A stretch of 64,000 nucleotides of DNA from Onthophagus taurus (GCF_036711975.1 NC_091967.1:5146001-5210000); one strand, 5' to 3'; counted from the first letter of the stretch, positions 29,801 to 39,336 are shown. Made by a program: numbers and translations. The notes: generated by a model from the letters alone, not told the origin.

Positions 29801-32800
29801 AAGAGGAGAAACCCGGGAATGACGGTGGTGAAGATGATGACGAGGACGATCGTCAAAGTGAAAAGAAGGAGAAAACACCTAGTAAGAAAATAAAAGATGA
29901 AAAAGATGAGAAAAAAGACAGCGATAGCGGCGATAAATCGCCGTCGCAAAGAAAATACATCAAATTGGTTTGTCCTCATTGCCAAACTAAATGTACTACG
30001 TTTGTAAAGTACAGTTTACATTTGCAAAGTGGGCGTCATATTTCGGCGATGCGTCGCGTTGCTTTGAAACAAAAAGCGATTTTGAGCCGGATGCGTTTGA
30101 TGCAGAGGAACGCCCAAAGAGAACTTGAAAAGACCACAGACGACTTGGCATCAAGAACTAGTTTTTGCCCATTGTGCAAATTGAATTATAAACAGCCTAA
30201 ATTAACCCATCAGGCTTCTGAGTCTCATAAAAACATGAAAAAGTTTTTGATGCCATATTGCAAAACTTGCAAGATAACTTTCAAGAGTCCTATGTTGTAT
30301 GAGAGCCATTGTTGTTCTATTGATCATATTAAGGTTTGTAGATTTTGTTTTTTTTAAACAGCATTAGAAGAGAAAACTCGTCTCTGTGTTACTTGAAGTT
30401 AATTTTTAATTTAACTTTGAGCGTCAAACGGGACGGATATTAAAAAGATCTTGTTTTCCACAAGGTGTATTTCTTTTTATATAAATTCATCTTACTAAAA
30501 ACAAGAAACAATCTTAGAATTATTAAAAAAATTGGAATTTTTATTGATTTTCTAATTTGTTTACAGCGTAAATCTAATTCTGATGACAAATCTGATAAAG
30601 ATGAAGGATCTGGAGCCGATGATAACTTAGAAAACTTTATGACCATTGATTCTGTAGGCGATATGGACGGTAAGAAACGCAACAAATTTTATGTTGCAAT
30701 TGTTGTCCTTGTGTTACTCAATAATAACCTCAACTATTTATTATTGAGCGTCAAACAGGACAAAAATAAACCTATCCAACTTATCCGAAAAATGTTCTCA
30801 TAATAATGGTAACAATTTTACCAAGAGTGGGATACAATTTTATTTCCTATAATAAATTTTTATTGGCCCATTTGTGGTTAAAAATACTATAAAATTCTTG
30901 GCACTATCACTAGAACGAATCTATATAGTAGGTACTATAGTGTTAGTTCTAGTTTTAATACTCCCTTTGTCCCAAATTAGGGTATATATTTCTCTAAAAT
31001 TTATGGATTAAAGAAGGTTTGGAGAATTAACGAGTTTTTATCTATTTAATATAATATAAAGTAATCTAAATTTAATTAATGAAAGAAACTAGAGTTCTGT
31101 TTGTCAAAGGTTAAATCAAATCGATGTTTTGAGGATATGTGCGACTCAACGCAAGTTAAAAGGTCGTACTACATAACGCTGGACGAAGCAGAATCAGAAA
31201 GGCGCTGTAAAAGCAAACGGTTCATAACTAAAGTTATGATTATGGCTGCAGTGGCCATAAACAGTATTTCAATGGCAAAATAGGACTTTGGTCTTTTGTT
31301 TATAAAGAACCTGCTAAAAGAAACGGCAAGAAGCGGGTAGGAGGAGCAATGGTGACCAAAAACATCGAGTCTATCAACGCAGCAGAATGCAAAAAGATGA
31401 TTATTGATAACGTTGTACCAGCCATTAGATCAAAGTTGATTGGTAATTGATGATAATGGATCAAGATAATATAATTCATAAGCAATACCACCATATTTAT
31501 CTCAGTTTCTTATGCACAAGCCCACAATATCAAAATTGACAATCATCTTCATTAATATCTGTTATGATTAAAAAACTGAAAGTGATAGAGAAAAACGTTT
31601 CCCATAAAAATTAATGATAATGAATTAAGATAACATAATCCATAGTCAATGCCACCATAGATATCACCATTTCTTAGGTTCAAGCCAGGAATTCTCAAAA
31701 TATGAAAATTGACAATCACCTGCGTTAAATTCTGTTATAAGTAGAAAATTAAAGGTGATAGAGAAAAACGTTTTCCATAAAAATTAATGATAATGAATCA
31801 AGATAACATAATCCATGGTCAATGCCACCATAGATATCACCATTTCTTAGGTTCAAGCCAGGATTTCTCAAAATTGACAATCATCTATGTTAATTCTGTT
31901 ATAAGCAGAAAATTAAAGGTGATAGGGAAAAACGTTTGCATAAAAATTAATAATAATGAATCAAGATATTATAATTTATAACCAGTGCTACCATAGATAT
32001 CACCATTCATGAATAAAGAAAAGCTTCGCCATGAAGGGCGTTTACATTGAACCAGCTGAATTGTGTTTAAATGTGTAAAATTTTCATTAATGTATCTTTA
32101 AATTAAGTTACAAATTGAATTACTAATTTTGCAAACACAATAAAGCAGTTTCCAAAGTTTTGTACACCATAATTTGAGACAAATTGTAAAGATAAATGTA
32201 TACCATAATTTGGAACAGAGGGAGTAGTTATTAAGCGCTAAATTGTCTATTTTTACGGAAGTAAAAGTAGAACGAGGGCTAGATCTAGAACTAATAACTA
32301 GAACGGAATGACTCCAGTTCTAGGTATAGTGTTAGTTCTAGTTTTACACTTGCACTGTCACTAGAACTAACATTAGACCTAGAACTAGAAATATTTGGGT
32401 TTAGCCTGTCGTCTCAAGACAACTAATCCCGAATGTTTCTAGATTTATCTTCCTAGTGGTCAATACATCCAGGAAAGGTAATGATTCTTTCTATTATTAT
32501 CCACGAATGTATTATAATTATAATTTATTCACCTGTATATAACAAAAAAAAATTTGGCCATTTTATCATTTCTTCTAAATGATGCAAATGGATTAAGTAA
32601 TAATTAATTTTTTGTTTTAGAAGAAGAACGTGAAAAGAAAAAAGAAGGTGAAGACACAACAAAACCAAAAGAAAGTATAAACGTTGGCATAGAACACGTA
32701 AAAAAAGTTGAAGTTTATTATTGCGATTTATGCAGTATGTACTTACCGCGTCGTGAAGAATCAGAAATGCCGAAAAAAATTGCAGAACATTGCAAATTAC

Positions 32801-33240
32801 GCACTCATTTACGACGTTACGTTAGTTACAAAGAAGATAAAGAGTTGGCTAAACGAGCTGAACGTTTACAAAGGCGTGAAACGTTGGAAAAGGAGAAAGA
32901 GAAAGAAAAAGAAGAAATTAAACCCGCTGACGATTCAACAATAAAATCTGAGACTGGTGGAAAAGAAAATGGGGAAGCTAGCTTGAATGAAGATGAAGGT
33001 GATGAAAAGCTTTGGGCTGATGTTGATAAAGACTTGGGGATTATCTTGGCGGAAGCTGAGTCAGGGAATAAAAGTTCTGATGAAGATGAGGATGATTCCT
33101 TTGTGGGTGGGAGATACGATAGATTCAAGACTGGCGAGAAAAATGTTGACGAAAAGAAATTGGCGGATGATGGTAAAGAAGATGAATCGATGGAAACTGA
33201 AGTTAAAGAAGAAGAAACTCCTGAAACTGAAGCTAAATAA
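26858..33240 (+). CDS. Pep: Zinc finger protein on ecdysone puffs (Pep) homologue
   Basis: Nuclear C2H2-like zinc-finger protein; in Drosophila it binds RNA/ssDNA and sits with hnRNPs at active ecdysone-induced loci. Coding exons 26858-26877, 26961-27219, 28006-28071, 28656-28996, 29691-30333, 30567-30669 and 32621-33240 join in frame to 683 residues. Residues 1-230 are RGG/RS/Ser-Tyr-rich low complexity; 240-315 is strongly acidic/basic mixed. Four fingers follow: CPHC...H (about 323-345), CPLC...H (388-409), CKTC...H (421-441) and CDLC...H (512-540), spaced as in Pep. The MTIDSVGDMD and NVGIEHVKKVEVYYC blocks between fingers 3 and 4 are also typical. The tail is acidic. The frame in exon 28656-28996 is fixed by splice phases, not by the longest ORF. 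Three introns host snoRNAs. Confidence 0.88.
26961..27227 (+). CDS. Pep: Pep exon 2, with possible read-through short product
   Basis: The exon codes for an SRG-rich segment (RGRGYSSSRGSSYRGSSRGT) and ends SSYRP at the GTAAAA donor at 27220. If this weak donor is ignored, the frame runs only three more codons to a stop at 27226. Retention of this intron would therefore give a short RG/SY-rich peptide of about 95 residues. The donor is non-ideal (GTAAAAT) and is followed 43 bases on by the first snoRNA. Confidence 0.5.
27263..27390 (+). ncRNA. Box H/ACA snoRNA 1, guide for two 18S rRNA pseudouridines
   Basis: In the Pep intron 27220-28005. Two hairpins with H box ATATTA (27320-27325) between them and ACA at 27385-27387. 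Hairpin 1: outer stem GUCUU/GAGAC, pocket strands GUGUU (27271) and GUCAAA (27306), inner stem CUUGAAGU/ACUUUGAG. These strands pair with 18S UUUGAC-UC-AACAC. Hairpin 2: outer stem AACUUAUUU/AAAUAAGUU, pocket strands UCCAC and ACUA, inner stem AAGAU/AUCUU, pairing with 18S UAGU-UG-GUGGA. Both 3' pocket strands begin exactly 14 nt before the H or ACA box, the rule for this class. Intronic, same strand as host. The 18S segments are quoted from knowledge of the conserved eukaryotic sequence. Confidence 0.92.
27639..27889. mobile_element. Short inverted-repeat element (MITE) in Pep intron
   Basis: 251 bp bounded by ACCAAGGTCCATAAA and its exact inverse, with TTAT directly repeated on both flanks (27635-27638 and 27890-27893). 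It has no coding capacity. A G-rich run (GGGAAGGGAGGGGG) lies inside. It lies in the same intron as snoRNA 1, about 250 bp downstream of it. Confidence 0.7.
28072..28655. other. Pep intron 3 with a strong hairpin
   Basis: AT-rich intron. At 28535-28569, TGACCTG and CAGGTCA pair with an inner AGAC/GTCT stem and a small loop. It is followed by an AAAATA that could pass as an H box, but no second hairpin with ACA was found, so I do not call a snoRNA. Confidence 0.35.
28997..29690. other. Pep intron 4 with paired hairpins
   Basis: Contains GTCACA...TGTGAC (29459-29493) with an inner TGCAA/TTGCA stem, running directly into CGTGGA-CTTA-TCCACG (29493-29508). Further on, AACAGCA and TGCTGTT (29546-29617 region) pair just before an ACA. 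The last pair has the look of an H/ACA 3' hairpin, but no rRNA target or H box was recognised. Confidence 0.3.
30378..30513 (+). ncRNA. Box H/ACA snoRNA 2, paralogue of snoRNA 1
   Basis: In the Pep intron 30334-30566. Hairpin 1: outer stem CGUCUC/GGGACG, pocket strands GUGUU and GUCAAA, inner stem CUUGAAGUUAA/UUAACUUUGAG. H box ATATTA at 30437-30442. Hairpin 2: outer stem CUUGUUUU/AAAACAAG, pocket strands UUCCAC and ACUA, inner stem AAGGUG/CAUCUU. ACA at 30508-30510. Pocket-to-box spacing is 14 nt for both. Pocket strands are the same as in snoRNA 1 while all stems differ by paired changes, so both probably guide the same two 18S sites (UUUGAC-UC-AACAC and UAGU-UG-GUGGA). Confidence 0.92.
30702..30839 (+). 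ncRNA. Box H/ACA snoRNA 3, shared 5' guide but different 3' guide
   Basis: In the Pep intron 30670-32620, starting about 33 bases after the donor. Hairpin 1: outer stem UUGUCCU/AGGACAA, pocket strands GUGUU and GUCAAA, inner stem CUCAAUAAUAA/UUAUUAUUGAG; target 18S UUUGAC-UC-AACAC as in the other two. H box AAATAA at 30764-30769, 14 nt after the pocket. Hairpin 2 is unrelated in sequence: outer stem AUCC/GGAU, pocket strands UCCGA and ACCAA, inner stem AAAA-UGUU/AACA-A-UUUU, ACA at 30834-30836, again 14 nt spacing. Its pocket matches 18S UUGGU-UU-UCGGA. Hairpin 2 folding is less certain because its pocket is large on the 5' side. Confidence 0.85.
30961..32224 (+). mobile_element. Mariner-like relic with Stowaway-type ends and internal tandem repeats
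   Basis: Bounded by CTCCCTTTGTCCCAAATT at left and the inverse of CTCCCTCTGTTCCAAATT at right, with TA on both flanks (30959-30960, 32225-32226). Such ends are typical of plant Stowaway/MLE elements. The plus strand at 31129-31450 reads KRSYYITLDEAESERRCKSK, then KVMIMAAVA, and after a frameshift GLWSFVYKEPAKRNGKKR and VVPAIRSKL, in the order of plant-type mariner transposases. From 31450 to 32010 about four tandem copies of a 162-173 bp unit follow. The element sits inside an older copy of the TAGTTCTAG hairpin repeat. Confidence 0.75.
31445..32010 (+). repeat. Four tandem units of about 165 bp inside the mariner-like relic
   Basis: The phrase GATAATGRATYAAGATAA recurs at about 31451, 31615, 31788 and 31950, each followed by CCACCATAGATATCACC-like text and ATTGACAATCATC. 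The unit starts where the QDN-containing part of the transposase would be, so a piece of transposase sequence has been multiplied. Confidence 0.75.
32226..32420. repeat. TAGTTCTAG hairpin repeat, right half (left half 30895-30958)
   Basis: CTAGAACTAGAA-type inverted units with GGGTTTAGCC at the centre, the same family as 37640-38215. The mariner-like element was inserted into it, so this repeat is the older of the two. Confidence 0.6.
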
Positions 33241-33430
33241 AGTAGTAATGAGTTATGTGTTGGAATTTATCGATTTACTAATTTCAAATTGAGTTTTTAT
33301 ATTTCCATTAGTTTTATATTCTAATTAAGTTGAATACATTATAATAACGATACTTATAGATGGTTAAACAATGTGTGTCTCGTGTTATTTTGGATAATCT
33401 ATTTTGTGGTTGTAAATAAGTTTCTTGAAA

Positions 33431-33436
33431 ATTAAA
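33431..33436 (+). terminator. Candidate poly(A) signal of Pep
   Basis: ATTAAA about 190 bases after the stop codon, with a GT-rich stretch (TTTGTTTTATTTGTGTTC) starting some 30 bases later. A canonical AATAAA at 33521 is an alternative. Confidence 0.4.
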
Positions 33437-34919
33437 TTAGAAATAGATGTTCAATCTCCAAATTATTTGTTTTATTTGTGTTCATTTCACGTTAATTATT
33501 TCGTTAGTTAAATATTTCGTAATAAAATGAATACCAGCAATCCTGGGTGGTATATTTCAAGTTTACAACAACAGTTTATTATCTCTTAACTCATATCAAG
33601 ATTATTAACAGCCCTCTTAAGATGGTATGCAGTCTCAGCTCCTTCTGGCAATAAAACAATCTCATCAAGCACCGCGAAGAAAAGGAACACGTACAGTTGT
33701 ATAGCAATAAAACCATGAAACTGCATCGTATTTCATTTTGGACAGTTAATTGAGATGGAGACTGCTTTCTGCGAATTATATATAAAGATTTATCGCTGTA
33801 CAATCCTTTAGGAGACAATAGATCGCTCCGAGCGGTCACAAAATCAAAGCTACCGACATCAAATTTTGATATTTATAGTAAGAGATGAAAAAATTTTATG
33901 TGAAACATTTTTAAGAAATTAACTGTTATCAAAACTTTAAAATCTTTTAGCATAACATTCACCAGTTCTTCTGTATATCTTATTTAGATCATTTTTGTTA
34001 TAAAGGCAGATTCTACACTCATTCATGAACAATATTTTTTTCCACTGTCCAATTAATGTGTATTCGGGCAAAAAGCAAGTCTAGATCTTTTGTGAGTTGC
34101 AGTAAGGTTCTGTAGCTAGACTGCAAGTTGTTAAACCACTTTCTCTTAATGTTTGACGTAGCGGTTTGATCTTTCATTGCAGAAATTTTCCAACACCTGC
34201 TTACACAGAGTTTGTAAATTTGAGCAGAGTAAAGTTTTTGGCAATGTCATTTCCTACTTCTTTGGAAAATTAGCTTTTCTTACATTTTTACTCTTTTAGT
34301 TCTGAAGTATCTAAAACAACAAACATGGGGATAAATAATTTTGCCATTTTCTATTCTTTATAATAACCAGTTTTCCTTCAATTTTTGTAAATCTAGTGTT
34401 GAACAGAATTTCTGATCAATGTAATTAGAAGTGCATCTTATTTCTCATCATCTCTAAAGCAGCAAAAAAGGAAAAAATGGTTTTTGCCGTTTCATATTCT
34501 TTTAAAAAATCGGTTTTTCTTGATTTTTTGCTAATTTCGGGTTGTGCAGAAATACCTGAAACAAAAAACATGGAGATAAATATGATTTTTATTATGTGTA
34601 TCTGTAACTTTACTTCGGCAATAAATAAAAATCGATCCAACAAAATTTATCGTGTTTACCTCCCCCCCGTATACAACAGGCAAACAAATCAAACTTCCCT
34701 AACACTGAAAAAACACAGAAAAAGAAATAAATAAACAATGTTTCAACATCGTCCCCTCCCTTATTTTTCTCGAGATCTCATTCCCTTTGCCCTTTTCGTG
34801 GATCCATCCCCTTAACGTCGTTAACGTTGGAAACTACGGCGTTTGACGGCTTCGTCCCCACTTCGACAATTCAAGCGATTTCGATTCTTACGCAAACCTT
34901 TGCTAGGGTAACAAATCGT
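33437..34919. other. Intergenic stretch right of Pep; no gene recognised
   Basis: AT-rich up to about 34700, with several unconvincing ORFs. 34735-34919 becomes GC-richer and pyrimidine-rich (CGTCCCCTCCC) and may contain a promoter for the exon that follows. Confidence 0.45.
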
Positions 34920-35159
34920 ATGCGCGGGTCGTGTTTTGGGGGGCGAATGTTGCAGCGTAGGCGAAACGACGAGGTGGGCGGGGTTAGGGTTCCGAGAACA
35001 AGTGAAAATCAGAACCCCGCTAACTCAATCAGGGCGGCCGAATTTTCGGGGCTTTCCCCTGGTGCTCGACGGATGTATAACGAACGACTTGTGTCGCTTC
35101 TAGAGGAAGAAGAGGAGTCGAATTCCCCCCTGCTCCGGTTGTCTCACAGCGTTTCCACA
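34920..35159 (+). CDS. Unrecognised 5' coding exon, 80 codons, continuation not found
   Basis: ATG followed by 80 open codons ending exactly in phase 0 at a strong donor (ACA|GTAAGT). Seen: basic start MRGSCFGGRMLQRRR, a polar middle (VPRTSENQNPANSIRAAEF), a helix-like segment GARRMYNERLVSLLEEEEE, then SHSVST. The frame is open upstream to 34827, but only with TTG, so the first ATG is chosen. GC content is well above that of its surroundings. I cannot name the family. No downstream exon in phase was found up to 64000, so the gene may have a first intron of over 29 kb, or the ORF may be chance. Confidence 0.45.
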
Positions 35160-37449
35160 GTAAGTAATGCTTCCGATAAATTACCGTTCTCTCTCTCTTT
35201 TCTTTCTCTTCAACACCCGGTTCGGTATAAACGTGTAATTATTTCAACGTGAATTATTCGATGACTACCGGTAGCCGATTGGCCAATTGAATTTCTGATT
35301 AATATTCGATGTAGTATACATCCGTTGGCATCCAATTAGACGAAGTAATGATGTACTTCTATCGCAATCTTTAAGAATAATATAGTTCACGTTATTTATC
35401 ATTATGATTTGTTACACTTCTACTAAAATATAACTCAATTATATTAAATAATAGAACAATTTTGATGAAAATAACCGTTTATTAGTCGAGTTAAATCTGT
35501 CACAACACGTCCGCCTTCGATGCAAAAAAGGGGATGCTGCCACCCTCATCCATATTCTTTTCGCCCTTAGCTTGTAAAGGGTGACGTAATCGTCGTCGAT
35601 AATTTGGCCTTCGTCGGGCAATAGTCAGCACAATAGGCGATCAGGGTGCGTCCAGGAGGCTGACCGCAGAACACCGCCAACGTAAGGGTTGTTATTACGT
35701 CCCGTCCCTAGGCAGGAAGGGAAGAACTGGTTATTAGGCTCCGATTGATATGGTTATGCAATTACCGACTTTGCCCTCTAGTCTCAATAAAACTCAACCC
35801 ATCCACGCGCCTACTCTTTTATCTAATTATATACTTACAATAGAAGTTATGACAACTTTAATTTTATATATATTTTTTTTTTTTTGTTGATGAGTACATA
35901 AGTATTGATTTCTATTTCAGTATATTCGAAAATTTGTAATTCCCCCAGCGAATAAAACAATAGAATTAGTTCCCCTCTTATAACCGCCGCCCCCGATGGA
36001 AACTTCACGTTTGACGATCCCGTGTTAAACGAATCGAAAATAACTCGCGCAATTGGATTCCTGCACTATTCCCGTCTCTTTCTTTCCACGCTTCTAATTA
36101 TACGAAACCAGACCGCATTAGTCATGGTTTTAAGCTGTCCCAAAAAAAAGATCTTTCTACATTTCTTTTTTGTTGGTGACGATTCGATTTAAATAATGTG
36201 ACGTTGATCGATCCGTTGCGAAATGCGTGAAAGATGTATCGATTTTAACCGTTAGAGGGTATCCAAAAAATAATGCTACTAATAAAAATGGTGAACTTAA
36301 AAAATTGTATTTTTTGCAAACTGTATTTTTGTGGCAGGTGCAAGGCTTCGCAAACAAATCAATCTTTTGTTCAAGGCACTTCTCTCTGGATGGTGATTGG
36401 TTGATGGCAGAGGCGTGGCAACTAGAACTTTACGCTCCTCCCTTCAACTCCCCCACTTATTGTTTGTTACTGTATGTATACACTATGTACCAGCTTTTTC
36501 ATGTAAATATATATAAATTATACATTGTCAGAATGTGTAGGTGGTATAGAATGTAGTGGTATAGAAATATTGATCTTGAATATACATTTCAGATGATATT
36601 GTTATCCCTCAAATTTATAAAGTAAGTAATTTATGTACTACAAAAGAATGAGGTACAACTAAAATTACTAATACCAAGTTATGTCATCTTTTATTTTGTC
36701 TGCTTTTATCTGTTTTTTACAAATATTATATGTATATATATTTCCGATTTGTCAAAAGATAGTGAAACATTCTGATGAATGTGCATTAAAGAGAAGCAGT
36801 ATGACACTATCAACTTGGGCAACCTGTGTTGAAAATCATCTTACCACTCTGCATTTATAAATCGCTGTGGTGGATAAGTAAGTATCTGAAAAGTACTTTA
36901 GGTCAGTTAGGTTTTAGTTGAGTTGTTGTGTTATTGAGTCTGTAGAAGCTAAAATTATGGGATATATTTACTTTCTGCACCAATTGGTCCATCTCATCTG
37001 GCATCACTGAGCCTCCTACAAAAAAAAATTATTTTATTTGCTTGGCAGAAACTGTATCTTCTACAGATTAAGTGCAATGGGAAAACTTTGACTCATAAGC
37101 TGCCGAAAATTCTAAAGAATGTTGAGCAGAAAATTATTAAGAGAAAACTGTACTTTCTCGAATATTTATATATACTAAAATTTTAGTTTTAGCCTGCTAC
37201 AAAATTGTTTTGCAAATCTAATTTTTGCTATTTTGGTTAGTTCTTGGAGAATGCTTCTTAATATCATTTAATAAATTGTTACCTCAAGGTATTTTTGCTT
37301 TTGAAACAAAAGAGTCTTTAGATTTGGTTGTTGGGAAGTTGTTTCCAACACTTGTCCAATTTCATTTAATCAGGATTTGATAAAACTTATTGTTGATACA
37401 TGCTGTATGGGATCCAAAATGAATATCCGTACAACAGGATACTTAGTAC
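35160..37449. other. Non-coding stretch with GC-rich candidate regulatory patches
   Basis: GC-richer patches at 35480-35830 and 36340-36460 (GGTGATTGGTTGATGGCAGA, ATGCAATTACCG) stand out against AT-rich DNA and contain homeodomain-like cores. 36600-37450 is AT-rich with short open pieces (LPQGIFAFETKESLDL near 37270) that are probably retroelement scrap. Confidence 0.3.
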
Positions 37450-37635
37450 ACACTTTTTTCTATGGACCAACACTACCATGCAGATTCAATTTATACCGAT
37501 GTCAAAATGGTGTTTAACTGGGTTAATCATAACCTTTCGATGTCTAAATTTCATTATTTAGGAATCACGTCATAATTATTTCGGAACAGAATTCCAGAAA
37601 CTCTACCTGTTAATTCGAAAATAGGTCACCACCGT
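37450..37635 (+). pseudogene. Possible LINE reverse transcriptase scrap
   Basis: Reads DVKMVFNWVNHNLSMSKFHY followed by LGIT, similar to the W-x-x-x-N-x-L-x-N-x-x-K-x-x-Y/F block downstream of the catalytic YADD in non-LTR elements. Too short to classify. Confidence 0.3.
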
Positions 37636-37639
37636 TTCA

Positions 37640-38215
37640 TACTAGACCTAGAGCTAGAAACATTCGGGTTTAGTCGTCTTGAGAGACGTACGGCTAAATC
37701 CGACTGTTTTTAGCTTTAGTTCTAGTGACAGTGCAAACGTAAAACTAGAACTAACACTATACCTAGAACTAGAATCATTTGGGTTTAGCCGCACGTCTCT
37801 AAAGACGGCTAAAATGATTCTAGTTCTAGGTATAGTGTTAGTTCTACATAGTAACAGTGCAAGTGTAAAACTAGAACTAACACTGTACCTAGAACTAGAA
37901 TTATTTTGGTTAAGCCATCTTTAGAGACGTGTGGCTAAACCCACAAGATTCTAGTTCTAGGTATAGTGTTAGTTCCACATAGCAACAGTGCTAGTGTAAA
38001 ACTACAACTAACCCTAGACCAAGAACTAGAATCATTCGGCTTTAGCCGTCTTATGAGACACACGGCTAAACCCGAATGTTTCTAGTTCTAGGTCTAATGG
38101 TAGTTTTAGTGACAGTGCAAGTGTAAAAGTAGAACTAACACTATACCTAGAACTAGAATCATTTGGGTTGGGTTGGGTTGATTCTAGTTCTAGTGTTAGT
38201 TCTACTATTATTTGT
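37640..38215. repeat. Array of alternating inverted hairpin units (TAGTTCTAG family)
   Basis: About four units of roughly 130-150 bp in alternating orientation. Each unit reads CACTATACCTAGAACTAGAA, then ATTTGGGTTTAGCC, a small GTCTC/GAGAC core, and the inverse back out to TTCTAGTTCTAGGTATAGTG. Each unit is therefore a near-perfect palindrome. Other copies in the window: about 262-315, 30895-30958 with 32226-32420, 40965-41200, 44005-44085 and 49790-49830. Confidence 0.85.
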
Positions 38216-38956
38216 TATACTAGATTAAAGATTCTGCATTTTTTGTATGATTATGAAGATTTTGACCATAATTGATGTTCACTGCAACCCAACAAGAGAT
38301 ATCTCTTGTTTTTCTCTTCAAGTAATATTGACTTCAAGATGTAGAACGGGTAACCGTTGTTGAAAAGTGTTGAGGAACAAATGTTGATGATAGCTCTGCA
38401 AAAAAGGGCACCATATCAAAGAAATCATGCTTTGTGCGGTATATAAAGTCTCGGCAAATCCAAAGACTTCATAGTTTTTTGAAATAGCTACCCCTGTAAT
38501 GTAAATTTTTTAGGGTTTCTGTTGGTATTGTCTAGGACCCTTATAAAATTTATGTTGTTTTCGTGATTTTTAGTAACATTTTCAGTAACTAAATAGTTGA
38601 GGTTAAAATACTAATCAATTTTTAGATTAACACGATTTTAACGAAGTACATATTTATTATAAATGGCAAATAAACACCTCACAATATTTTTTAAGCACCT
38701 TTTCTTTTTGAACAACGAAAACTAAAACGTCAGTGTGACATATCTATTTCAAAACATGATAAAACAAAACTCCCTGTTAATTTTGCCAACTTTAAAACAA
38801 TTTCACAGGTATTATAGACAACAAGTAATACAATGGCAATGAAATGAAACGAAATTTTTGATTTCAAAAGTGATACGTTTGCAAGTCAAGATGAAAATAT
38901 CAGGAGTTCTAACATTTGATGAATTTCTGTGGAAATCTTATTAATTACACTTCATG

Positions 38957-39336
38957 CTTTGATTATATATAATATGGATTGAGCTAACTGAATATATCTA
39001 CTAACAAAAATGTGGCTCAAGGTGAATAGACGCAGATAGAAAGCGATAATGTGAAAGTGTAACAAAGATAGACATAAAACGGTACTAAACAGACGGGCGC
39101 ATGCGCACAAAAGTGTCAAACCTGACGTTTATCGTTTTGTTGTGTCACAGCCAGTCACACCGTTATGTTTAAAAATGTATTGTTTCGTGTGCAAAGTTCG
39201 CGATAATACAGTTTCACATCACCTGTAAGTATTATAAATGTTACTTCTAATTGATAGTTTTGTGTCTATCTCGGTTCGATCACCTTGCGCAAGCTATCTC
39301 TCTCGTTGGCTCAATCCATATTATATATAATCAAAG
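38957..39336 (+). mobile_element. 380-bp MITE with long perfect ends and 8-bp target duplication (P- or hAT-like)
   Basis: Begins CTTTGATTATATATAATA and ends with the exact inverse; the perfect terminal repeats are 28 bp and continue to 32 with one mismatch. ACTTCATG is directly repeated on both sides (38949-38956 and 39337-39344). Inside, 39175-39224 reads MYCFVCKVRDNTVSHHL and then meets a strong GTAAGT donor, as in the first exon of a THAP-domain transposase. The sharp ends suggest recent insertion. Confidence 0.85.

Noticed and set aside
29623..29985. 120-codon minus-strand ORF rich in Phe
   Set aside because: Antisense of the Lys/Glu-rich Pep exon 5; hydrophobic content is a by-product of the complementary codons.
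32826..33292. Minus-strand and shifted plus-strand ORFs over the Pep last exon
   Set aside because: Shadows of the acidic repeat-rich tail; no start context and no homology.
39281..39297. GGTTCGATC as a tRNA T-arm
   Set aside because: It lies inside the 380-bp mobile element and no cloverleaf can be built around it.
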